Shown here: positions 22,001 through 32,700 of the stretch, piece by piece
Layout of the letters: every line of letters begins with the position of its first letter
Position numbering within the stretch: the first letter of the stretch is position 1
DNA from: Chlamydomonas sphaeroides
Lineage: Eukaryota; Chlorophyta; Chlorophyceae; Chlamydomonadales; Chlamydomonadaceae
NCBI GenBank assembly: GCA_001662425.1
Contig: BDDC01000007.1
Coordinates: 62,001-126,000 of the forward strand
Direction of reading: 5' to 3'
DNA length: 64,000 nucleotides
Translations under genes and position numbers: made by a program
Notes under the pieces: generated by a model
Seen by the model: only the letters and a program-made list of their open reading frames with translations
Database searches by the model: none
Told to the model about the DNA's origin: nothing

Positions 22001-25000
22001 CACGGTGGTGCCCGCGAAGTTGTTGGGCAGCGCATCCAGCAGCGCTTCCACCACCGCCCGGCTCTCGCGCAGGTTGACCAGCAGGTCGTCGGGCAGCGGC
22101 ACAAAGGGGTCCTCCAGCTCGGGCACCTTGGGGGAGGGAGGAGGGGGGAGGGGAAGGGGAGAATACTGGCATGAGGATGTGTTGCCGTGTTATTAGCGTA
22201 CCACAGAGCGCTATGGGAGGAGGCAAAGGGCGGAGGGAGGGTGTGTAGGGAAGGGAAGGAGGAGAGGTTGGCGCGTGAGGGGCGCGGGACAAGCAGCTGC
22301 GGAGGGGTAGGAGCGGCATGAACCGTGCCGTACGGGTAGGCCGGCCGCTGCTGGGGGCGTGACGGGCCCGAAACCCTGAGCGCGCTGCGTGCTCCCGCGC
22401 GGTCAGTGCTGACTCACCACCAGCATCTGCGGCTGCGTGAGGCTGGGCTTGAGGTTGTAGAAGTGCAGCGAGCTGTGGGTTGGATGAGGGGCCGCGAGGG
22501 AGGGAGGCAGGCAGGCAGGGCCTCGAGCCTTCACACACAACAGCCCCGGACTAGCAGTCAGCAGCATCGGCAGGCACTCCCGGGTACGCTCAGCGCCTCT
22601 CGTGCCGCCCGCTCGCGCCGCCGCCCCAGCCCTGGGGCTTGCTTGCGCTGCCTTCGTGCTGCGCCGCACCTGTCGAAGGTGAGGAAGCCCACGAGCGTGC
22701 GCTCGTCGCCAGGCAGGCTGTCGAGGCAGTCCTTGATGGCGGCCGCCACGGTGGCCACCATGCCGCTGGCCACGGCGCTGTACGACACGTCGATAACGAA
22801 AAAGTAGACCGGCGGCATGGGCGGCCGGACCTGGTAAAAGGGGGGGGGACGGGACGAGGAGAGGAGGGAGGGGGTGCAAGGGCAGCTTGGGTGAGGCCGG
22901 GACCTTGCCCATCTTCCTCGCCTCGAACTCAAGCCTGAGCTGTAGAACTTAAGCCTGAGCTGTAAAACTCAAGCCTGAGCTGTAGCAACAATCGTGCTGG
23001 CCGTTCCCGTGCACCATTTGCTAGCTTCCCTTCCGCTAGCTGCCTTCCCCCCTCGTTCCTCCTCCTGGGCCCCTCCTCTTCTTCTCCTCGTCCTCAGGCG
23101 GTCGACGGGCGCCCAAGCCCCGTCGCCAGCACCCCACCTGGCAGCCCCTCATCTCCCACCGCTCTCCCCAACGCAGCACGTACCCCTGGCCCAGTCCCGC
23201 CACCGTCGCCGCCCCGCTAATCCCTCACCGCCGGCGCCCCCCTCCCTCCGCCTCGGCCGGCACGTTCTCAGGCCGGGGGTCCTAGCTGCCCGTCCCCTGC
23301 TCTACTGTTCTTCCGCCAACTCCTTGCCCCCCCTCCCCCTCCTCTTTTTCCTTCCCTTTTCCCATCCCTCTCCGAGTTGGGCTGGCAGGAATGGGAATTT
23401 CCTCAGATCCGTGCTAGCTCTCAACCATCGCACCTCTCCCGGTCCGGTCATCGCGCCCTTCTGCCCCCTCCCTCCCCCGCCCTCCCGCCCCTCCCGCCTC
23501 CCCCACTCACCATGTAGTCCGCGGGCGCCACGTACTCGACCGTGCCCTGGCTCAGCTCCGGCCGCTCGTCCGCGTCCCTGCGGCGGCCGTTCTGGTCCAC
23601 GCTGCTGTAGTACTCCACCGGGATCTCGTTGAGCATAGCGCACACGTTGCACTTGAACCTTGATGGACCGGGGGGTGGAGGAGACAGGAGGGCAGGTAGG
23701 AGGGAGGACATGACACAGAGGGTATGACATGCACCGCGGACTGCTGGGACATCTGCCAGCGAAGCAGCCCGGCACATGCGCTGCACGTTGCGCCCTGCCG
23801 TGCGCCGCACACGGGCGGGCAGCCCCGGGGTGCGCCCGGCAGCCCCTGGCCCCCAGCCGCCGCGGCGCACGCAGCCTGCATGGGGGCCGGGCCGGGCTTG
23901 CTGCTGCGCTTGCCCCCCCCCCCCCGCACACACCTGCGGCCCGCGTCAGTCCACTGGATGAAGGGGTTCATGTAGGTGCGGCAGCGCCGGCAGCGCACGA
24001 TGCCCGCGCTGCTGAGCTGCACCACCGGCACCTGCCGGCCGTGCGCCTCGTCGGCCATGGGGTGCACGATGACGCCCAGCGGCAGCGACAGCCTGCGGCC
24101 GCGGCGGCAGGGGCAGGCAGCAGCGGGGCGGCAAGGTCAGGCAAGAATGCGGCCAGGACCGACAGCAAGGGCGGCAACGACAGCCGGGCGCAACATGGTT
24201 TCAGCGGGGTCAAGCGCAAGGCCAAGGCCACAAGCGCTGCGAGCTGTACCCGACCATGACCCGGGTCTGGCCTCCAACCTATGACACAGCTGCCGCTGCC
24301 GCAGCCGCCCTCCAGAAGCCCTTCCGGCCAGAGCGGAGTGCCCGAGTCCACACGGCCCGGACCCCAGCGCAGATCCACCCCAGCGCTAAGCCGCAGCAGT
24401 CGCCGCCCACGCGCGCGTTCCCGGCCCATGCCCGCGCCTGAGCCCGCGCTGGCTCGCCTGGCTTTGAGTGTGGTGGAGGAGGGGATGGCGTTGATGGTCA
24501 TGCGCATGTTGTCGGGGCTGCAGTTGGCCGGGTCGGCGCGCGGGTGCGGCGTGAGCGCCCTCTCCAGCTGCTCGCCCACGGGCCGCGGCAGCGAGGCGGG
24601 GTCCGCGCCCTCGGGCTGCCCCGGGCCGGCGGCGCCCAGCGTGAGCGACTCAAACTGCTCCACGATGCGCTGCTGCCGGGGTCAAGCGGGGCAAGGGAGC
24701 GGGGGCGGCGTTGCAGTGTGCTGCTGCGGTGGTGCGCGACAGGTGCGCGTTACAGATTTAGTTGATGAAGAGCTGCGCGAGCGGCCGCGCGGCGCGGGCC
24801 GGCCAGGGCTGGTCTTCGCGCGAGGTATTGAGCAGCCGTGTGTCCCGCGGCCGGCTGCCTACGCCCTGCTGCCCTCCTGCCCTGCTGGCGCGGCCGCACC
24901 TGGGCCAAGTAGGGGTCGTATCCGCCCATGGGCGGCGGCGGCAGGCCCGGCGCCATGCCGCCGTGGTGCATGCCGGGGGGGCCCGGCGGCGGCTGCATGC

Positions 25001-25932
25001 CCGGCGGCCCCGGCGGCGGTGGCATGCCCGGGGCACCGAAGCCGCCGGGGGCCGGCGGTGGCATGCCCGGAGCGCCATAGCCGCCGGGGGCTGGCGGCGG
25101 CATCCCCGGCATGCCGGGCGGTGGCGGCATGCCAGGGGGCCCCGGCGGCGGCGGCGGCATGGGGTGCGCCCCGGGAGGCCCTGGCGGCGGCGGGAAGCCC
25201 CCTGGCGGATGCGGGGGCATGCCTGGTGGGCCAGGTGGCGGCGGCATGCCGGGAGGTCCCGGCGGCGGCGGCATCCCCGGTGGCCCTGGCGGCGGCGGCA
25301 TCCCTGGCGGGCCGGGCGGAAAGGGCATCCCCGGTGGCCCTGGCGGAGGGGCCATCCCGCCAGAGCTTGTGCCTGCGTGGCAGCGGCGCAGCACGTTGCG
25401 TGTTGCGCCAGCAGGTGCTGCAGGCGGTACGTCGGGTCCTAGCACGCTTACCAGGCAAACCCATATGTCCAGGCGGGCCGGGAGGGCGCGGGTAGGCCGG
25501 CCCCGGCGGCATCCCCGGCGGCGGGGGCATGCCCGGCGGCACGCCAGGTGGCATGCCAGGCGGAGGCATCCCTGGCGGGGGTGGCATGCCCGGCGGGCCG
25601 CCTGCGGAGTTCGAGGCATGTCATTCATGGGTAACAGACATGTACAAAGGGTGTGCTCCTCCCAGAAGATGGGTGGGTACTGTGGATAGGTGTGACTGCC
25701 TCCAGGCACGTACCCGGCTGAGGCGGGAAGCCCGCAGACCCCGGTGGAGGCGGTGGCATCATCCCCGGCGCTGGTGGCGGTGGCATGCCACCTGCAGCAA
25801 GTGGTCCTTGCGGTCAGCAGACCAGCCCACACAGAACCTTGTCGCCATCAACGCGAGAAGCGAAAGCCGTTCACCTGGCGGAGGAGGTCCCCCGGGAAAG
25901 GGCGGCCTAGCGCCATATCCTTGCTGATACAT
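19079..25932 (-). CDS. SEC24: COPII coat protein SEC24
   Basis: Seventeen exons read downward: 25932-25875, 25791-25714, 25601-25452, 25372-24900, 24672-24458, 24092-23934, 23658-23511, 22830-22670, 22472-22418, 22126-21971, 21715-21440, 21224-21021, 20842-20736, 20464-20293, 20099-19981, 19800-19515 and 19348-19079. They give 1028 residues, normal for SEC24. The N-terminal ~255 residues are Pro/Gly/Met repeats (GMPPPPGPP type). A Sec23/Sec24 zinc finger follows (VRCRRCRTYMNPF, then FKCNVCAML), then the trunk domain (PPVYFFVIDVSYSAV), beta-sandwich, helical and gelsolin-like regions. SEC24 is the cargo-binding subunit of the inner COPII coat at ER exit sites. The intron after 24458 has a GC donor; only that junction restores the frame at LKAR/LSLPLGV. 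The start ATG follows directly on an acceptor-like CACAG, so a 5' UTR intron is possible. Confidence 0.97.
22922..22985. repeat. 23-base tandem repeat in SEC24 intron
   Basis: Three copies of a unit containing AAGCCTGAGCTGTA run head to tail inside the intron between exons 23511-23658 and 22670-22830. Confidence 0.85.
24093..24457 (-). other. GC-AG intron in SEC24
   Basis: On the minus strand the donor context is GCCAG/GCGAGCC and the acceptor is CGGCCGCAG. Cutting there joins LKA-R to LSLPLGVIVHP, as expected for SEC24, with matching phase 2. No GT donor nearby gives the right phase. Confidence 0.75.
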
Positions 25933-26768
25933 CTGTGCACAAGCCAGCCGAGGACGCGGTCAGGGCGGGCTGAAGAAGTTGCGCTGATCTCCCGCTCCTG
26001 TCCGCACCTCAAGCACGAAAACAGCAGTCTGGGCCCCGCAAATATGCGACCGCTGTGATCAACTGAGCAAGCAAAGGCTAGGCCAGAACGAGCATCGGAG
26101 CGAGGCAGATGTCTGCAAAATCCGTAGCTTGCTGCTGTCCTTGTCTTGGGTGAAGAAAGGCGCCGCACAGGTCCTGCTGCTAGACAGGGTGTACGCTGTC
26201 TAGCGCTATATTTTGGGTCCAGACGGGCCCGGTGCGCTTTAGCAGGTTGCACAGAACGCCGCTACGCTGATTAGTTACTGTTTGGTCAATCAGGTCGTCT
26301 CGAAAGCGGGCACCTCGCGACGGGGTCACACGGACCTTCCCGCCGCAGCACCCCTCCTTCCCCCCTGACACAGTGCGTGCTTGGCGGGTCACAACAAAGC
26401 AGACATTGGGGTGGCCACAATATCTAGGCACACAGACAAAGCGCAGGGATGGCCGCATCAGCGCCGATGGGCAAAGGAGGAACGAGAAGGACGGGCCATA
26501 AATTTTGCGTTTCGATGTCGGGTTTCGTTAGTTTGCTCGCCCAGGGACCAACTTCTGCGCTAATTTGCGACAACTGTTATTATACATATAGGAGAAGTGG
26601 TTGGAGCGTTGCTGCGTTTGCCGAAGCAGGACGGTACGTAAGAGAGGCATCCCGCAAGTTGGGCCGAGCGGATACCAGTTCCTCCACTACTCTTCAACGC
26701 CTGGCGCACCAGCAGGAACACAGACGATGCAGACAACTTAACGAGCAGAGCGGCTTGGGTTACTGGAA
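25933..26768. other. Shared upstream region of SEC24 and the guanylate cyclase
   Basis: The two genes are divergent, with start codons 836 bases apart. The region is clearly less GC-rich than its surroundings, especially 26400-26600, and contains an AT run near 26577-26590 (TTATTATACATATAG). It probably carries both promoters and 5' UTRs. An ORF starting at 26449 has atypical codon use and is not accepted as coding. Confidence 0.55.
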
Positions 26769-29700
26769 ATGGGCTCCTGCTTGTCCATATCCCCAGCCTC
26801 TGGCGCCTCTGTCGCCAATGGTACGCAGCACTGGGTGGCAGGAGCTTGGTCGAGGCTAACCTACGCAAAATGGTAACCGACCTAACGCAGGCTCGGTCCT
26901 ACCACAGCTCGCGCCGACGACAGACGCGCGTGCCGCGTGCGTTCCAGCTGCAGCTGCAGGCGTCCAACACCAGCTGCTCGGCGACCCCCTGCCGAAGTCG
27001 CGCCTTAGTACGGCCCATGCCGCGAAGACTTCTGTGGTCGCGGAGCTGCTGTCGCGCGCTCCTGCAGGTCCGCGTGCCTTCAACTTGCTGGCAGCTCGAC
27101 GCTTTCCTGCGCGTACGCAACGGTGTGCCGATGTACCGACGTGGCCGACGTACCATCAACCACTCAAGCCGCCCCGCGCAGGCGAATTTCCCGTCCTGGA
27201 TTTGCCTACACTTTCGGCAGCCCTACGTCTCAGCGCTGAGCCGGTCGCAGTGCTGTGCGTATTGCACACGCAGCCCGCGCTAGCTGAAACGCTCTGCACG
27301 GGCCAGCCGCCCTCCTGCGTGCTGCTGGAGCCGCCCACCGGCGCCGGCGCGGCCGGCACCTCCTCGTACAGCAGCACAGGTGCCGGGCTGCGCCTGCTCT
27401 TCAGCGCAGAGGCGGTACGTGGCCGTAGCAGTTGATCGCGGCCCGGGAAACGCCGAGAAACTGGCCCTCGCTGTGGAGAAACCGGCGAAACCGGCCCCGC
27501 GCTACGCGCCCGTCCGTCCGCGCCGCGCGTCGCGTGGCACGCACGCCTCGCCGACCATACCCTGCCCGACGAAACACCTCGGACATGCCGCGTGCGTACG
27601 ATGTCTTGCCCTCGCGCGCGCCAGCCCGTCTTGCTGGCTGCAGGCCGCCATGCACACGGATGTACCGGCACAATTCTAACCCGCCAGCTCGCGCGTCACT
27701 CTGGACTTATCATCTACACACCACACGGCAATCCGCCGGCCCTCCGTCGCTCGCAGGGCTCCACGCTGATAGGCTGCGTGCTCGCCAACGACGCAACGGT
27801 CCGGCAGCTGGGTCTGTCGGGGGAGCAGGTCGGTGGCCGGCCGCTGCTGGGGAGGAGGACCAGGACGCTGCCGCCGGCGCCGGCGTGCCGGCCTCCTTGC
27901 TGCAACCCCCCCCTGCAGGGCCGTCACACACACACACACACACCCGCGCCCCAGCCCGCCCATGACGCTCTCCCCTCCCCCTCTCTGGCCCTCGCCCTCG
28001 CCCGCGCTCCTCCGCCGCGGCCCCTGTCAGGACTTGCTCCGCTTCCTGGCGCGCGCGCTGGACCGCGACCCCGCGCTGCGCACCCTGTTCCACGAGCTCA
28101 TCATGTGAGCGCCAAGGCCACCCGAACCCCAGGGTGACGCACAGCGCTGCCCACAGCCCCCCTCGTGGCCGCCTGGCGTGGCTCTTCCCCCGGGCCCGAC
28201 CGAGGCCGCGCCCCAGCCCCAGCCCCAGCCCCCAACTCCGCCGCGCCTCCAGGCCGCCCGTAGCATACCCAAACATCCCCGCCCGCTGCTCTTCGCAGGC
28301 GCCTGCTGCTGGGCGTCATGTCGAGCGTGTCCCACTTTGTGCCCGGCGATTTCGGCAGCGACCGCTACTTCCTCAGCCTGCGGGTGCGATGTGCGGCAGC
28401 GGCAGACGCCGGCGTGGCTCGGCCCGGGCCCGCTGGCATTCTACGGTCCGGGCCCACAGCCCGTAGCCATAGCCGGTGACTGGCGGTGTGCGCGACGCGG
28501 GTTGGTGGCTGTTGGTGGCGCTGCGCCCGCTACTGCTGTGTGGTTGTGCTCCCAACCGCCCGCACGCCCGCCCGTCCCTGCAGATGTCGCCCTTTGCCTA
28601 CCGCCAGGCCACGGGCGGCGGCCCCAACGAGGCCGCGCACGGCGGCGTGCTGCCGGGCATGCTGCTGGAGCTGGACGTGCCGTACCAGGTACGGCTGCAG
28701 TACGAGGCAGTGCCTGCGAGGCTGGGTCCGAGCGGTCCCGCCACCCATTGGCCCGGCCGCACTCTGACACACGTCCACCCTTGGCGGCGTCAGGGCGCGG
28801 AGCTGGCTGCTCGGCTGCAGCGGGACTACATGATCCTGTCCTCCATACCCTCGCCGGTGACGGTGTTTGACATGCAGGGGTGAGGGGCGGAGGGGCGGAG
28901 GGGCGGAGGGGCGGAGGGGCGGAGGGGCGGAGGGGCGGAGGGGCGGAGGNNNNNNNNNNNNNNNNNNNNNNNNNNNNNNNNNNNNNNNNNNNNNNNNNNN
29001 NNNNNNNNNNNNNNNNNNNNNNNNNNNNNNNNNNNNNNNNNNNNNNNNNNNNNNNNNNNNNNNNNNNNNNNNNNNNNNNNNNNNNNNNNNNNNNNNNNNN
29101 NNNNNNNNNNNNNNNNNNNNNNNNNNNNNNNNNNNNNNNNNNNNNNNNNNNNNNNNNNNNNNNNNNNNNNNNNNNNNNNNNNNNNNNNNNNNNNNNNNNN
29201 NNNNNNNNNNNNNNNNNNNNNNNNNNNNNNNNNNNNNNNNNNNNNNNNNNNNNNNNNNNNNNNNNNNNNNNNNNNNNNNNNNNNNNNNNNNNNNNNNNNN
29301 NGCGGGGCGGCGGGGCGGAGGGGCGGGCGGGCGGAGGGGCGGGAGGGAGAGCCGCCGGCGCCACAGCAGGCGACGCCGTGGCTGGGCGGCTGCGCCACCA
29401 GCCGCTGGCCTTGATGCCGCGGCCGTGCTGCTGAGGTCCTCGCGCTCCTCGATCTGCTCACCGCCCCCAGGCTGCGGGTGCTACACCAGAACCGTGCCAG
29501 GTGAGCGGCACCCGCGGGATGGGCCCAGGGTGGGCTGCCCTGTACACCGGCCGAGCGCCGTGTTGCGTGCACCTGCGCATCGCCGGGGCCTGGCGCCAGC
29601 AGCCGCACCGCGTATGGCGGCTTGGGCCTCACGGGCGCCGCAACGGCCGACACGATACGCGGCACCTGCCACCAAGCATTGCCAACGGCCACCAACCGCT

Positions 29701-32700
29701 ACCAACGGCCACCCACCGCCGCCGCCCGCAACTGCCCAAACGCAACCCCCACAGCATCGCCTTCATGGGCTACCAGGTGGGCCTCAACCCCGCCGCTGCC
29801 GCCGCCGCTGCCACTGTCGTCGCCACCGGCAACTCGGGCCTCGCCACGTCATCCATCCGCATCCTCGGTGGCACCGGCACCGCCAAAATCGCGGCGCTGC
29901 TAGGCCATGAGATGTGGCCCGACCTCACCGCAACCACCACGAACAACACCGCCGACGGGTACGTCGGCAGCGGCGGCCGCCGCGCTGCCGGCAGTGCGCC
30001 TGACTGCAGCGGCGTGCGCACGCTGCTCAGCGTCGCCGCCGCCAGGGTTGCCAGCGGGGCCCATGAGGACGTCAGCGGGCATCCGTCGAGGGCGACGCTG
30101 GCGGGCACCGGCGCCGGCGGCGGCGCCGCTGCGGCGGCGGCGCTGATGCAGGTGCCGCCGCTGCAGCGGCTGTTTGCGGGGGACCCGGGCAAGCTGAAGG
30201 TGGCGCTGGCGGCGGTGGCGCGAGGGCAGGTGGGCGACGGCCGGCGAGGCTGAGGGGATGTGCCCAGGGGACGTGGCGAGGGAGCAACCAGCTGCGATGC
30301 GGTACTCGGCCATCGCTGCGCTGTGAGCTCGGGCCCAACGAAGCCGGCAGCAGCGCACGCAGGTGCCCCGCAGGTGCCACAAGGGATCCAGCCCCCGCGC
30401 CTTCGTGCGTCAACTTACCCAGCAGCTCGGGCCGCGCTTTCGTGCGTCCAGGGCGGCCAGCAGGCGCCGCGACGGAAGGGCTGCCGCGGCCTGCGCTGAC
30501 CGGCCCTCGTGCCCGACATTGATCCTATCGATTCGGCGACGATTCATCGCAATGGATCTTATCGACGCTATCGACGCAGATACGAGGGCTGGCTCTGACG
30601 CACCCCTGCGTGCCCGCCAACCACCTCGGGTCCCCCACAGGAGTGGCGCTCCGTGATCCCCATGCCGCGACGCCTGGCGCCCCTGCACGCCGCGCCCGAC
30701 AGCGCGCCCGCCTCGCCCGTGCTGTCTCGAATGCCCACGGACCTCTCCCGCGGCTTCGTCACGGCACCCAGCAACGTGCTCCCCGAGGGCGCCGCGCCCC
30801 ACGAGGCCAGCAGCGGAGACGACCGCAACACGCCCTTAGCACTGGGCCACACGCGGTCCTCCTACAGGTCCCGCGGCGCCGGCACGCCACTTGTCGCCAG
30901 GGGATCCCACCGTGCGCTGGGGTCCGGCCGCCCGCACACGCGAGGCGACGGCAGCCACGGCACGTTGGTGCCAGTGGGCGGCGCCCTGCGGCAGAAGCAC
31001 CGGCGGTCCAAGCTCCTGCGGCAGCTGAGGGCCAGCGTGTCGGGCGTCGCGGCCGAGGCCGCCGCCGCGCGCGCGATGGCGTCGCTGGCGTCGCCGCAGC
31101 AGCCGACGGACGCGGCCCCCTTGTCGTGGCACCAGCCGACGTCAACGCAGGGCCGGCTGCCCACGTCGCTGCTTGCGTCCATGGAACCGCTGGTTGAGGC
31201 GCTGCGCAAGCGGCGGTCGTTCGAGGCGTCCCGGGGGGGCAGCGGGGCCGGCGGCGTCCACGACGCCAGCGGCCGGGGTGGCGGCCGCGCCGCGCCGCCG
31301 GCGCCCGAGGACGCGCTCGATCTCGCCGAGCTCGATCAGCCGCAAGGTGCGTTGGGTTTTCCGTGTGCACGTTGGCTCGGGATGCACACACCCGAAGCCG
31401 CACCGGTAACTCCTGCTGCAGTTCTACAGGTGTGTGCGGAGGGCGCAGCCCCAGCGTTCGTTGCGCGACAGCCCGTGGCGAGTCCGCCGCAGCTGCTGCG
31501 CCCGGCTCGCGTCCATGCCCCCGCGCATCCAGGCCAGGCCCCGGCCAGCTAGGCCGCAAGCCTCCCTCCAGCCTCGCTGTGCGGCGGGGGCGGGCCCCGC
31601 AAGGCGGCCCAACCATCCCAACCACCCCAACCACCCCAACCACCCTAACCACCCCAACCACCCCAACCACCCCAGCCACCCTCGTCCCGACGCCGCCTGC
31701 CCGCCCGCCAGGCCAGCTTGTCCAAGCGCTCCGCGACGCCGCCGGCGCCCTCTGCAGCACGCCGCGCGCCAGCGGCGACCTGCTCGACGCCACGGCCGCT
31801 AGCAGCACGGCGCTCTCCATCGAGCTGCTGCCGCGCACGGCAACAGGCGGCGGCGCCGCTTCGCAGCGCTCGGGCGGGGCCGTCTTCGACCTGCCCGGCC
31901 CGCTGCGAGGCTGCACCACGCCCCGTGTGGCCGGCGGCTCCCCCGTCCTGGCGGCCGGGGGCTGGCCGGTCCTACCCAAGCGGTCTGGCAGCAGTACCAC
32001 GACAGCGCCTGCTGGCGGCGCAGAGGAGCAGCTGGCGGCCATCGCTGGCGGCGCCGAGTCGCCCCATGCCGCTTCGGAAGGCCGCGGCGGCATGGGGCAT
32101 CAGCCGGAGCAGGAGTACAGGCCGCTGCCATCGCCCTCGTCTTCCCAGGCGGTCGACAGCGCAGCCGGCGCTGAGCTGTCCCTCGCGCTGCCGCTTCTGG
32201 TAAGCGCGCCCCGCGATGCAATGCCCAGGGCTGCGCTGCCGCTGCTGGTGAGCGCGCCCCGCGATGCCCAGGGCTGCTCCCAAAGGGGCCGCGTGCACCC
32301 CGCCAGCCCCACACACCCCCTGTCCCCTCCCCTCCCTACACAGCACAACACTCTCTCCTCACCTCCACGCACCGCCTGCCTGCTCCCAAGAGCCCCCCGC
32401 CCCTGCACCCCTTACCACACGCCGCCACAGGCATGCCCGCCAGACCACAGCAGCTCCTCCCCGAGCACGATGGGCGCCGCGTCGCCCGCGCTCGGCCGCA
32501 CCTTGCGGCTGCTGCCCAGCGGCCAGCGCCCGCGGCACCGCCTGTCCAATGCCGGCCGGCTCCTGGACGCGGGGCTGGTTGCCATGGCCATGGACACACC
32601 CGACTCCGCCACCATAGAGAGGATTCTGCTGAAGGACGACGCGCCGTGGCCGCAAGTAGGGCTGCCGGCACGGGGGCCGGCAGCGCCGCCCTCGGTGGCG

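Noticed and set aside
26449..26859. ORF starting MAASAPMGKGG as the first exon of the cyclase
   Set aside because: Codon use is AT-rich and unlike the gene, and the MGSCLS exon at 26769 splices in exact phase while this frame does not need to be used.
31607..31678. CCAACC-type array as interstitial telomere repeat
   Set aside because: Volvocine telomeres are TTTTAGGG; this 9-base unit encodes Thr-Thr-Pro in frame within an exon.
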